From positions 2,504 to 66,503 of the forward strand of contig NZ_LMMP01000045.1 of the NCBI RefSeq assembly GCF_001422815.1: a DNA stretch of 64,000 nucleotides, given 5' to 3'. The translations under genes were made by a program, and so were the position numbers. Positions 1-8,120 of this stretch are shown here, in pieces. The stretch comes from Methylobacterium sp. Leaf91 (GTDB lineage Bacteria > Pseudomonadota > Alphaproteobacteria > Rhizobiales > Beijerinckiaceae). The notes under the pieces were generated by a model. That model was not told where the DNA came from, searched no databases, and worked only from the letters and a program-made list of their open reading frames with translations. How positions within the stretch are numbered: position 1 is the stretch's first letter; each line of letters starts with the position of its first letter.

Positions 1-97
1 CCCGCTTCGCCGGGCTGATCAGGGGCGTCCCGCCATACCCATCCAGGGGGTCAAAGTTCGACGCCGATCCAGGGTCAATGTTCAACGCTGTTTGACA
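1..97. mobile_element. terminus of an IS21-like insertion sequence (body lies left of the window)
   Basis: Two near-identical 17-base direct repeats, GGGTCAAAGTTCGACGC at 48-64 and GGGTCAATGTTCAACGC at 72-88, are spaced 24 bases apart, and the second runs into TGTTTGACA at 89-97. Multiple short transposase-binding repeats next to an end reading TGTCAAACAG on the opposite strand are what I know from IS21-family (IstA/IstB) elements. No transposase coding sequence is inside the window, so the element would extend leftwards. The repeats are seen directly; the family assignment is from memory. Confidence 0.45.
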
Positions 98-543
98 GTC
101 AACTTGGTAACACTAGCCTCGAAAAGGCCGACGGGGAGCAGACGAGCATGCCCCGCGTTCGTTCCCGTTACGGTCACCTGAGAGCCCTCGCCGGCGGTTC
201 CGCTCCTGCTGTTATATGACCCTGGTATCGCGGCCGAGCTTAGACGATCTCGACCCAAGACCGGTGCCACGGAGATCAAAATCGGCGGTGGCCGCCGCCT
301 TGAGGCCGACCTAGGCGTCGGCGCTGCTGCTTGAGCTCGCTTTCTTCCTGGCCATCTGCAAGGCCGGGTCCGCTGGGGCCTGCAACTTCAGTTTAAAACT
401 TCACCACTAGGGCTAGGATCAAACATCTGATCGCATGACACTATGGGCATGTGTTAATGATGAACGAAACCGAGGATTCGAAGTCCGGTGACCGACGTGC
501 CTCCGCTCGGGACAAGCCGCGGCTAAGTTGCTTATAGGAAGCC
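98..543. other. gene-free stretch between IS-like end and first island gene
   Basis: No convincing gene. One plus-strand frame around 215-332 gives a short peptide ending GGGRRLEADLGVGAAA before a stop, which faintly resembles the tail of an IS66-type accessory protein, so this may be insertion-sequence debris. The promoter of the downstream four-gene cluster should lie in the AT-richer part after about 390, but no clear -35/-10 pair could be picked. Confidence 0.35.
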
Positions 544-2067
544 ATGGCGCTGAACGAGTTCATGACAAAAAATCTTAGGTACCTATTAACTACTGTATGT
601 GCGCTGGGCTTCGCCGGACCGCATTGTGCAGCGGAGGCACAATTTTTTGGGCCAGACATATTCAGAAGCGCAATTGGCGCGGAGGTTTCAAAAATTAAAG
701 AAGAGCACCCATACCCATATCAAAATGAACAGTCGTCACCGGCCCCATTCAGTGAGCTTGGCCGGCGGGCTTTGCCGGCAACGAAGGTTAACGAATTACA
801 ACCTAAGGTGTCGGCTGTATACATGGTGGCGGGCCTAGGCCTCGGAGAACGTCTGAGCTTTGATAGCGCAGTATATCGCCAATATGAATGTTATCCTTCC
901 CACCAATTCAGAAATATCACATGGTGCAAACGTTCCTCGGTCGAACAGTCAGATCGTGGAGATTATGCGCTCTCTACCAGCATATTGCATGATGCCGAGG
1001 GCCGTATCGTGTACATCGAGCGGTCCTTTATGCCAGCGTACTTTGGGCCGACTGATATAGATGCCGAGATCAAACGGCTATCTCGTCTTTACGTAGATAT
1101 GGCGGACGTTAAGCGGATTAACGGCGGAGGAGTAGGGGAAACGATCGTTCTCGCCAGGTGGGGAGGACTGAAACTTTTACCGCTCGACGATGATGCCAGA
1201 GTAGAACTTCAAAGTGGTTTGAAGGGCCAAAGCATCGTTATGGGATTTCATGCCGACCGCAAGCTTTCCTTTAAATACAATACTCCGTTATTCCGCCTCG
1301 CTGGTGGGCCTGGCTTTGTATGGAATGCAAGCCGCGACAACACCGGTCGCGGGCATCTGCGCTTCTTGGCAGTCGATCCATCAAAGCTCGACCCCATCGA
1401 GCAGAAGCGCTCCCCTAATGTGGCCCCGGACCAGGCGATAGGACAAACACAGCCCACAAAGGATACCGTACAAAGCAACGCAGGCGTAGTACCACCTGCA
1501 ACAACCGTGAAAGAAGAAAATAAAGTACTGCCATCCGCTACCGCTGGCACATCCTCAAGTTCAACGGACAATACAGAGGCTGCGCTGCAGCCTATACAGA
1601 TATCCAAGGTGTGCCCTGCTAGATCCGTAGAATTTCCTCAGAGATACAATCTTGTGAAAGCAAGCATAGAGGCGGCCCAGCAGAAAACTGAGCGTTGGAA
1701 AGAAGTTTGGAAATCCGCAGAAGAAGCACAGAAAGTTAGCACTGAAAAATTTTGTGACACGAAGAGGCTTGATGCAATTAGATATGAGATAGATAAGATG
1801 CCAATGATCGGCAAAAAAACTGAGGAAGATTCTCATATTGAGAAACTCTCAAGCTGCTTAGATGAACAGATTTCAAAAGTTGAAAAAGAGATTGAGAAGC
1901 TTCAAAGGCAGCCAGAACCGGTTGGTTCGCTGTTAAGAATTCACGGTGAGCTAATACAGGTGAAAATTAGAACTGGTTTACTTGCTCGTGGTTATAGAGA
2001 GACGCAGGGCACACTTAAATCGATAAAAATGTCACTTCAAGCGGGAATAAAACAATGCAACATATAA
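544..2067 (+). CDS. exported protein with a two-cysteine domain and C-terminal coiled coil, unknown function
   Basis: 507 residues. The N-terminus is a typical Sec signal peptide: hydrophobic residues 11-24 and a likely cut after AEA at residue 32. An inner Met at residue 7 is an alternative start; AGGAA just before 544 supports the first. Residues 100-285 look like one folded domain, with C116 and C128 in YECYPSHQF and TWCKR, then a GGPGFVW motif near 255 and a GRGHLRFLAVD strand near 268. I recall similar domains in hypothetical proteins of Rhizobiales but cannot check this. A low-complexity Thr/Ser/Pro linker (about 290-345) leads to a Glu/Lys-rich coiled coil (about 365-500) with more cysteines, including the C-terminal CNI. 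Its end overlaps the next gene by 13 bases. Base composition is AT-richer than the core genome. Function unknown. Confidence 0.75.
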   Translation: MALNEFMTKNLRYLLTTVCALGFAGPHCAAEAQFFGPDIFRSAIGAEVSKIKEEHPYPYQNEQSSPAPFSELGRRALPATKVNELQPKVSAVYMVAGLGLGERLSFDSAVYRQYECYPSHQFRNITWCKRSSVEQSDRGDYALSTSILHDAEGRIVYIERSFMPAYFGPTDIDAEIKRLSRLYVDMADVKRINGGGVGETIVLARWGGLKLLPLDDDARVELQSGLKGQSIVMGFHADRKLSFKYNTPLFRLAGGPGFVWNASRDNTGRGHLRFLAVDPSKLDPIEQKRSPNVAPDQAIGQTQPTKDTVQSNAGVVPPATTVKEENKVLPSATAGTSSSSTDNTEAALQPIQISKVCPARSVEFPQRYNLVKASIEAAQQKTERWKEVWKSAEEAQKVSTEKFCDTKRLDAIRYEIDKMPMIGKKTEEDSHIEKLSSCLDEQISKVEKEIEKLQRQPEPVGSLLRIHGELIQVKIRTGLLARGYRETQGTLKSIKMSLQAGIKQCNI

Positions 2068-2789
2068 ATATTTTCAGCGGCCGTTTATACAGATTTTTTA
2101 TTATTGGCGTTTGTGTTGTAGCCTATCCTGGCTTTATTTTTTCGCCCGTATTGGCTCAGGAAGCGAATTCCAAGCCGTCGAACAAGCCGCCGGTTTCAAA
2201 CTCCAATAGCTGCTCTGACTTTCAAAACTTGGTTAAAGGAAGCGAGTCTAGTGAGGCGACGCCCGCGCCTGATCTGGTGGAAAAAAAATACTCGCGTTTA
2301 TCTGAAGCAACCAAAGCTGCAGAGGCGTGTGCTAAATCAATTACAGAATCATTTCGTGCCTTGCGTGAACAGGGTGGAGGAAAATCGTCTTGGTCCGGCA
2401 TTGAACAAGCACTGGATGGATTCATCAAAGGACAGCAGAGTTTTATTGACCGGATCGAAGGTACAGGCGGCCTTATTGAGGAGGCGGCTCGAAGCGAAAG
2501 CGTTGGTCAACAGAGAATCGAGGAGGCCCAGCGGAACTATCCTGAAGAGGTAGACAGAGAGAAAGATCGTCTAGCTCGACTAAAAGAGATAGTAACTGCG
2601 ACCTCTGAGCAGAAAGATGCCCTTGCAAAAGAAATTCGGCGGCTTCAAGCGAACAAGCCGAGGATCGCATTCTCCGAGGGAGGAAAACAATTCGACATGG
2701 CAATCGAATCACTCGATGAATTCAATAAAGTGCTCGAAGGATTTACAAAAAAAATACCAAAAACGCAGTCCGGTACTAATGGCATGTGA
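2055..2789 (+). CDS. exported coiled-coil protein, unknown function
   Basis: 244 residues. It begins inside the end of the preceding gene (13-base overlap), so the two are probably translationally coupled. Residues 12-34 are hydrophobic and end in VLAQ, fitting a signal peptide cut after about residue 34. The mature part is almost entirely charged helix, with a predicted coiled coil from about 70 to 240, and only two cysteines (SCSDF near 53 and EACAKS near 92). No enzyme motif is seen. Same strand, codon style and architecture as its three neighbours, so it is probably a partner in one periplasmic or surface assembly. I do not recognise a family. Confidence 0.7.
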   Translation: MQHINIFSGRLYRFFIIGVCVVAYPGFIFSPVLAQEANSKPSNKPPVSNSNSCSDFQNLVKGSESSEATPAPDLVEKKYSRLSEATKAAEACAKSITESFRALREQGGGKSSWSGIEQALDGFIKGQQSFIDRIEGTGGLIEEAARSESVGQQRIEEAQRNYPEEVDREKDRLARLKEIVTATSEQKDALAKEIRRLQANKPRIAFSEGGKQFDMAIESLDEFNKVLEGFTKKIPKTQSGTNGM

Positions 2790-2820
2790 TCTGAACATTT
2801 AGTTGGAGACGTGGTACACC

Positions 2821-3465
2821 ATGATGATAAAATCGCTGACCAAATTTGGATTTATCGCCGTTTTAATGGTTTCAGTCGCAAGCCCTCTGCTTGCTCAAGC
2901 CCCGCAGGGAAGCAACTTTCAGCAGCGCATGACGAACGCTCTTGGCGCAGCAAAAAAGTCGGCAGATGAACTGAACATGCGAAGTAAGGATCTACAAGAG
3001 GCAATTAATAAGGCCGCCGATCCGGAGCAAGCAAGAAAATTCTTAGATGATCTTATGGGTAGTTCAAGTAGTGCCCTTGATGCTTTCGGCGACAACAGCG
3101 AAATGATGAAGGCTGTTAATTCCTTGCTGTCCTATATTGATGAGCGTAAGAAAAATGCGGAGACGGAAGCGGTAAATGACCCTCGCTGGATAGAGCGACT
3201 AGACAGCTGGAAAGCTCAAGCAGACAATGTGCGACAACTTCGCCAAGATATACTTAAGGAGGCTGATCGTGCGGGAAGTTTGCTTAACCGTTTGAAGAAG
3301 GATCGAAAATATATCGAAGATATCATTGCCGGGGAAAACGTCTCGAAGGCAAAATCTGAGATGGAAGCAGCTCTTAGGAATCTCAGTAACCTCGGAGACT
3401 CCTTGTCGGAGGCGGTTAAGGTTGCAGAGGAGAAGAACAACAAGTTGAAGTCGCCCAGTTTCTGA
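2821..3465 (+). CDS. exported helical protein, unknown function
   Basis: About 214 residues from the ATG at 2821 (MMIKSLTKFG); a second ATG follows at 2824, and a TTG further upstream gives an unlikely N-terminus. GGAG at 2805-2808 is the candidate ribosome site. The signal peptide has a hydrophobic core FIAVLMVSVASPLLAQ, with a cut after AQ. The rest is charged and helical, with coiled-coil-like stretches around 30-60 and 105-210, and no cysteine in the mature part. It sits 31 bases after the previous stop. Third of four exported helical proteins in a row. No family recognised and no catalytic motif seen. Confidence 0.7.
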   Translation: MMIKSLTKFGFIAVLMVSVASPLLAQAPQGSNFQQRMTNALGAAKKSADELNMRSKDLQEAINKAADPEQARKFLDDLMGSSSSALDAFGDNSEMMKAVNSLLSYIDERKKNAETEAVNDPRWIERLDSWKAQADNVRQLRQDILKEADRAGSLLNRLKKDRKYIEDIIAGENVSKAKSEMEAALRNLSNLGDSLSEAVKVAEEKNNKLKSPSF

Positions 3466-3481
3466 TTGATCCTCATCCAAA

Positions 3482-3913
3482 ATGTCGGTGAATACAATTT
3501 TTGACAGAATTCTATTCATCCTCTCAACTGGTTTGATCGCCTCTATCGTCACAGCTTCGCCGGGTGTCGCGCAGTCTAATCTGCTGGATAAACCTCCCGG
3601 CGACGTTGCTGCATTATGTTCAGCTTTGTCGATGGCAGAGGTCGGTATTCGTGCCTCCGAAAAACTAGCTGCTACTGCTGAGAACGATCTCGAACTGGTC
3701 AATGAACGATTGGAGGATTGTAAATGGAGGCCGCTGTGCGAGCATTCACAGGAACGACAACTTCTTGAAGAGCGTAGATCGGATGCTAACAGTCAACGGG
3801 TAAAGACATTCCAGCTTCGAGAAAAAATGGTTAATAGTCGTGAGTCCATCATTGAGAAACTTGGTATGATTTCGGATAACACTCTTATGAAAATCTGTAG
3901 CGATAGTAGATAA
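3482..3913 (+). CDS. small exported coiled-coil protein, unknown function
   Basis: 143 residues, starting 16 bases after the preceding stop. The signal peptide core ILFILSTGLIASIVTASPGVAQ ends in an AxAQ-type cut site near residue 31. The mature protein has four cysteines (CSALS near 44, CKWRPLCEH near 80-86 and CSDSR at the C-terminus) and a long charged helix between them. This resembles a short version of the end of the first gene in the cluster. It is the last gene: a perfect AT-rich hairpin follows 22 bases later. Unknown function; inferred to act with the other three in the cell envelope. Confidence 0.68.
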   Translation: MSVNTIFDRILFILSTGLIASIVTASPGVAQSNLLDKPPGDVAALCSALSMAEVGIRASEKLAATAENDLELVNERLEDCKWRPLCEHSQERQLLEERRSDANSQRVKTFQLREKMVNSRESIIEKLGMISDNTLMKICSDSR

Positions 3914-4628
3914 GTTCTCCGCAATAATCATATCTTATAAATTCAATTTTCATTTGAATTTATATGTTTAGGACGTTATCACTTTTGTTAATGCATGTGT
4001 TAAGGTTCGGACTCGATCAACCAAAGATTTGCTTGAGCTAATGTTTGGTCGAAAAGGAAGGGTTTGCTATACATCTGGTTTTCTCTTCGGCGCCTACAAG
4101 ACACCAAAGTCGTTCAGGAGCTCGTCTTAATAACGGTGTCTAGTGGCTGATCTTGTTTTAATTTATGTTGAGGTTTGGCCAGCATGTCAAATAATTGGAT
4201 ACCCTCTTCGTGTTGTTAAGCTGTTAATCGCAATTGCCGAATGTATATTCAACGAGGGAAACGAGCGCCATAAATCGCTTTTTAGCCGGGGCCGGAGTGT
4301 AGCGCCAGCTAACCTTAGTCCACATATGGCGAGCATTGAGAATACCAACTGTATTTACCTTTTATTTGTAAGCATAAATGCCGTTGGCATTCTGACACCT
4401 CGATGTTTAACAAAATACCAAATCTATGTCTGTTTAGCTGGCGGCGTAATAACTGCAAAAAATGACATGGAGCTCACTCGTATTGATCGTGCTTTTTAGT
4501 ATATTATGATTAAACTTAATCTCAAAGCTGTTATTGTCCGTATTGTGCTTGATATTGCAATTGAATAGGTTAGATAACTCAGAAGATATTCACGGGTGAT
4601 ATTAAATGCGCCTGCCTTATCGGCAGTT
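3914..4628. other. AT-rich gene-poor spacer in the island
   Basis: Apart from the hairpin at 3936-3964, nothing convincing is present. The plus-strand reading frame 4143-4499 has no ribosome site, no domain and unusual composition, and is probably chance in AT-rich DNA. The segment lies between the operon and the converging integrase and may carry decayed cargo. Confidence 0.4.
3936..3964 (+). terminator. perfect AT-rich hairpin after the four-gene cluster
   Basis: TATAAATTCAA (3936-3946) and TTGAATTTATA (3954-3964) form a perfect 11-bp stem with a 7-base loop, 22 bases after the last stop codon. It contains only two G:C pairs and no following T-run. It could be a weak terminator, an mRNA end-protecting hairpin or a protein-binding dyad. 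Confidence 0.4.
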
Positions 4629-5906
4629 TCATGGCGTAGCAGGCCCTGAACCGCCCATGGCATGGACGATCCGTTCGCTGATCTCATCGGCTGCTCGGCG
4701 TAGCGGATCAGAATCCAAGTGAGCATATCGGTGCGTAGTAGCGGCTTGAGAGTGACCAAGGAGCTTACCAATGATTGGTAGGCCTAGACCGCTACCCGCT
4801 CCGACGCTGGCGAACGAATGCCGGAGATCGTGTAGACGAACGCCAACAAGTCCGGCTTCCGTTGCAACTAGCTCCCACGGCCGCTTCAAATCTGAACGGG
4901 GCTTCTCGCCAGCGGTTCCCGCTCCTTCGCCGGCGATAACAAAGGCACCGATGGGTGGAACGCTAGCAAGCACCTGAAGAGCTGCAGCGCCCAGAACAAT
5001 CGTCTTTTTCCCGGTTTTGCTGTCTGGAAGAAGCAGCAAGCCACGCCCGACGTCGAAGTGTTCCCAGCGCAGGTGCAGGATTTCACGAAGCCGGGCGCCA
5101 GTGAACAGCAGCAGCCGTAACGCCGCTGCCGTATGCGCGTTGATTGTGACCCGCCGGTTTTCAGGCCGTGGAGCATGCTTAGCCTTCTTGGTCGCCCGAG
5201 GCTCCCAAGTCACTCCCTCCGTTTCAGCCTTCCGGATGGCCTGACCGAGCCGTCCCAGTTCCTCGGCAGTAAGAAACCGCTCACGCTGTTTCTCGCGGTA
5301 CTTTCCTACCTTCGTCGCAGGATTGAACTCTTCGGGGACGAAGTGGCGCTTCGCTGCCCAGGTGTACATCGAGCTGAGCACCGCGGAGGCATAATTCGCC
5401 ATGGCTGGGCGGCTCTGCATTTCATGGTGCAAACGTGCGACATCAGCTCGGGTAACCTCCTCACCTTTCTTGCGGCCGAGGCTGGGGAGGATGTGAAGAT
5501 CGAAAGCTCGGCGGTAGTTCGCCAAGGTGCTCGGCTTTCGTTTCGTTTTCAGGTGTTCGGTCAAGAACGCCTTAGCGATCTCAGCAACCGTCGGGGCCGC
5601 ACGAAACCGCGCTCGATCGTCAGCGGGGTCTTCGCCTCTCGCCGCAGCTCCGAGGACCTCCTTCGCCTTCCGGCGAGCTTCATCCGGCGTCAGAGTTCCA
5701 TGACGCCCAATGCTCAAGAATCTTTTTGCGGCAGCACGCCCACCTTGGCCCGCACGGTAACGGACGAGATAGCTTTTTGACCCAGAGGGCTCGACCCGCA
5801 GGCCAAACCCTTTCAGCTCTGAGTCCCACACGACGTAGCGATTCGCTGTGGGCTGCGCTGCATCAACGCTCCGCTTCGTAAGTTTAGTCGGGGAGATGTC
5901 CGTCAT
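4629..5906 (-). CDS. tyrosine-type site-specific integrase (DUF4102/P4-like)
   Basis: 425 residues. Residues 1-95 match the Arm-DNA-binding DUF4102 fold typical of P4-type integrases (KLTKRSVDAAQP, GFGLRVEPSGSKSYLVRYR), 103-195 the core-binding SAM-like domain, and 215-410 the catalytic domain. The catalytic set is visible: R272 (TGARLREIL), K297 (DSKTGKK), H359 and R362 (HDLRHSF), H385 (LLGHSQ) and the nucleophile Y394 (THRYAHL). The protein is full length and looks active. Its start is about 150 bases from a 3' tRNA-Thr fragment, the expected target for this family. It should excise and insert the island containing the four-gene secreted cluster. Direct and inverted repeats lie just upstream of the start codon. 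Confidence 0.93.
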   Translation of the reverse strand: MTDISPTKLTKRSVDAAQPTANRYVVWDSELKGFGLRVEPSGSKSYLVRYRAGQGGRAAAKRFLSIGRHGTLTPDEARRKAKEVLGAAARGEDPADDRARFRAAPTVAEIAKAFLTEHLKTKRKPSTLANYRRAFDLHILPSLGRKKGEEVTRADVARLHHEMQSRPAMANYASAVLSSMYTWAAKRHFVPEEFNPATKVGKYREKQRERFLTAEELGRLGQAIRKAETEGVTWEPRATKKAKHAPRPENRRVTINAHTAAALRLLLFTGARLREILHLRWEHFDVGRGLLLLPDSKTGKKTIVLGAAALQVLASVPPIGAFVIAGEGAGTAGEKPRSDLKRPWELVATEAGLVGVRLHDLRHSFASVGAGSGLGLPIIGKLLGHSQAATTHRYAHLDSDPLRRAADEISERIVHAMGGSGPATP

Positions 5907-5907
5907 T

Positions 5908-5947
5908 GGTGGTCACTCGAGCTTTTGGTGACCACGGGGTGACCACC
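5908..5947. promoter_or_regulatory. inverted and direct repeats upstream of the integrase start
   Basis: GGTGGTCAC (5908-5916) is inverted relative to GGTGACCAC (5927-5935), which is repeated directly as GGTGACCACC (5938-5947). These three 9-mer half-sites begin immediately upstream of the integrase ATG at 5906. This could be an operator for an excisionase-type repressor, integrase autoregulation, or arm-type integrase sites. Repeats are seen; the role is inferred. Confidence 0.5.
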
Positions 5948-6059
5948 GTCGGGTAAACCGACGCAAACGCCCGAAAACCCGAAGCTACATTACCATGATA
6001 TAAATCAATGAGATAGCGATCACCAGCAATCTGCAGCTACCTCCGGAATGCTCGTTCCA

Positions 6060-6109
6060 CCTCATTGGTAATGAGGAGGTCGACAGTTCAATCCTGTCCA
6101 GCAGCACCA
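6060..6109 (+). repeat. 3' half of tRNA-Thr(GGU), probable attachment site (attR)
   Basis: The anticodon stem CCTCA/TGAGG (6060-6064, 6072-6076) with loop TTGGTAA (anticodon GGT), variable loop AGGTC, T stem GACAG/CTGTC with loop TTCAATC, acceptor strand CAGCAGC, discriminator A and encoded CCA (6107-6109) are all intact. Upstream there is no GCTGCTG acceptor strand and no proper D arm, so this is a fragment. A 3' tRNA fragment beside an integrase is the classical displaced end of an integrated element. The regenerated whole tRNA should be at the other island end, left of the window. Confidence 0.75.
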
Positions 6110-6536
6110 TTTTCCTGAAAAAACCCAGCGTTCGTGCTGCGTCTCCCGCGACTAGGCTTCGTTGCTGGTTGAACGACTTTCGGGCGCGACAGCTTCATTT
6201 CTACCCACCGATTCACGTCTTCCAACAGCCTTCACGTGGCCGTGCACAGCTCGGTGCCGGAGACGGCAGCATTCGCATCTTCGCCTTTGATCACGCGTCG
6301 GCGAGGGGCATGTTTGAAAAAGGCAGGCGGTCCGACCACTCTTGGCGCTGCCTTGACGCTGTCGCGGCCCAGGGGATAGGGCTACGCCCCGTTGCGGCAG
6401 CCAGGCTGCTTGAGTGAAGGCTGAATGTGGTGCGCGGCGGTGCCGCGGGTTTCTCGACAGGGCGGCTTCGGACATGGAAGCGGCGGTGCGAACGGTTGCA
6501 CGCGCGGCGCCCTAGATCGATCGAGAGGGTTTCATT
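6110..6536. other. intergenic stretch right of the island
   Basis: Short reading frames on both strands have no recognisable domain, and none has a good start. Composition returns to the high-GC core here. I see nothing else. Confidence 0.4.
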
Positions 6537-7133
6537 GTGAGCTTTGAGCCGGACCATAAGGCACTGGCGATTTCCGGCGCCGACGTTGCCAGCGAGCGGC
6601 CCCCGGCCGACGCGGATTCGATCATCGCCGCCTTGGAAAGGGCAGCCGTTGCAGCCTCCGCGTCCCCACCGTCGCGCAAGATGGTGGGCATGGCCAAGCG
6701 TCTCCTGGTCGAACTGCGCGCCTCTTGCCGGGGTCGGGCCGATGCCAAGCCTATGATCCTGCGTGGCCGCGCCGCTCTCAAGGAGGTTGAGGCTGCGTAC
6801 CGGCCCAACGAGGCGGATGTGACGAAGGATACGGTTTCCGCCGAACGTCGCGCTGCGAAGGCCGAAACAGCGAGCCGCCGCGTGGCTGAAGGCGAGGAGG
6901 TTTTCGCTCAGAATGCCGAACGCATGCGCAAGATCGTCGGCGCGTTGATCGCTGCCTCCAAGACCGAGGATCCCAGCCGCTTCACGGTCCAGGCCACCTT
7001 GTGCCAGCAGATCTGGGACGAGATTGGTCCGGCGGGCGCGGAAGGACCGGCCCTCACCAGGGCTTATCGTAAGGCGACGGCCGCGTTCTGGGCCAAGGCC
7101 GGTGTGCCGGATCCCGGCGAGGCCGAGAAATGA
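6537..7133 (+). CDS. hypothetical charged protein
   Basis: 198 residues from a GTG at 6537 preceded by GAGAGG. Soluble, Ala/Arg/Glu-rich, mostly predicted helix, with no signal peptide or membrane segment. Residues 85-125 (AERRAAKAETASRRVAEGEE) look coiled-coil. No conserved motif recognised. Codon usage fits the core genome. It converges on argB, with a strong hairpin between. Its position right after the attachment site leaves open whether it belongs to the chromosome or to an older insertion. Function unknown. Confidence 0.6.
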   Translation: MSFEPDHKALAISGADVASERPPADADSIIAALERAAVAASASPPSRKMVGMAKRLLVELRASCRGRADAKPMILRGRAALKEVEAAYRPNEADVTKDTVSAERRAAKAETASRRVAEGEEVFAQNAERMRKIVGALIAASKTEDPSRFTVQATLCQQIWDEIGPAGAEGPALTRAYRKATAAFWAKAGVPDPGEAEK

Positions 7134-7170
7134 TGACGTTTTTAGATCCCGGCGGCCGCGAGGATGCCGC

Positions 7171-7201
7171 GCCCCGGGACGTAGGGGTTACGTCCCGGGG
7201 C
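7171..7201. terminator. bidirectional hairpin terminator between the 6537 gene and argB
   Basis: GCCCCGGGACGTA (7171-7183) pairs perfectly with TACGTCCCGGGGC (7189-7201) around a 5-base loop. The plus strand continues TTTGTG. It lies between two converging genes, 37 bases after one stop and 8 bases after the other, so it can serve both. Confidence 0.7.
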
Positions 7202-7208
7202 TTTGTGC

Positions 7209-8120
7209 TCAGGCCCGGCGGATCAGCGTACCGGCGCCGTGGTCGGTGAAGAGTTCGAGCAGCACGGCATGGCTCACCTTGCCGTCGAGGATCACGACCG
7301 CCTCGACGCCCTGTTCCAGCGCGTAGATACAGGTCTCGATCTTCGGGATCATCCCGCCCGTGATGGTGCCGTCGGCGATGAGGCGGCGGCAATCCTCCAG
7401 GGTGAGGTCGGTGAGGAGCTTCTTGTCCTTGTCGAGCACTCCCGGCACGTCGGTGAGGAGCAGCAGGCGCTTGGCCCGCAGGGCTCCGGCGATGGCCCCG
7501 GCGAACGTATCGGCATTGACGTTGTAGGTCTGGCCGTCGGCGCCGAATGCGACCGGAGCGAGGACCGGGATCAGTTCCGCCTTCAACACCGCGTCGAGGA
7601 CGCCGCGTTCCACATGCTCCGGCTCGCCCACGAGGCCGAGATCGATCTCCTTCTCGGTCTGGCTCTCCGGGTCGATCACGGTGCGCGTCGCCTTGCGGGC
7701 GCGGACCATGTTGCCGTCCTTGCCGCAGAGGCCGATGGCGCGACCGCCCTCGGCCGAGATCCAGCCGACGATCTGTTTGTTGATCGAGCCGGCGAGCACC
7801 ATTTCGACCACCTCGACGGTCGCCTCGTCGGTGACGCGCAGGCCTCCACGGAACTCCGACTCGATGCCGAGCCGGCCGAGCATGCGCCCGATCTGCGGGC
7901 CGCCGCCATGAACCACGATGGGCTTCAGGCCGGATTGCTCGAGGAGCACGATATCCTCGGCGAAATCTTCCGCCGCGGCGCGGTCGCCCATGGCGTGGCC
8001 GCCATATTTGATGACGACGATCTCCTGATCGTAGCGCTGCATGTGGGGCAGGGCCTGGACCAGAACTTCCGCGCGCACATGCACGTTCGGGAGGGCGTCT
8101 TTTGCCAGAGATTCTTTCAT
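7209..8120 (-). CDS. argB: acetylglutamate kinase
   Basis: 303 residues, normal for ArgB. It phosphorylates N-acetyl-L-glutamate with ATP, the second step of arginine synthesis, in the cytoplasm. The amino-acid kinase fold is clear: catalytic K38 in VIKYGGHAM, the glycine-rich VHGGGPQIG near 70 that binds acetylglutamate, the phosphate loop FRGGLRVTD, NVNADTFAGAIAGAL near 190 and the nucleotide-binding GGMIPKIE lysine near 245. It is the only arginine gene in the window. A hairpin terminator follows its stop. The ATG at 8120 gives the usual N-terminus. Confidence 0.97.
   Translation of the reverse strand: MKESLAKDALPNVHVRAEVLVQALPHMQRYDQEIVVIKYGGHAMGDRAAAEDFAEDIVLLEQSGLKPIVVHGGGPQIGRMLGRLGIESEFRGGLRVTDEATVEVVEMVLAGSINKQIVGWISAEGGRAIGLCGKDGNMVRARKATRTVIDPESQTEKEIDLGLVGEPEHVERGVLDAVLKAELIPVLAPVAFGADGQTYNVNADTFAGAIAGALRAKRLLLLTDVPGVLDKDKKLLTDLTLEDCRRLIADGTITGGMIPKIETCIYALEQGVEAVVILDGKVSHAVLLELFTDHGAGTLIRRA

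Noticed and set aside
215..332. IS66-type accessory protein remnant
   Set aside because: Similarity is faint and limited to about 30 residues; mentioned only as possible debris.
4143..4499. Possible 118-residue protein in the island
   Set aside because: No ribosome site, no domain and odd composition in AT-rich spacer.
6030..6059. 5' half of a complete tRNA-Thr
   Set aside because: No GCTGCTG acceptor strand and no proper D arm; GGAA/TTCC near 6045-6058 pairs by chance, so only the 3' fragment is called.
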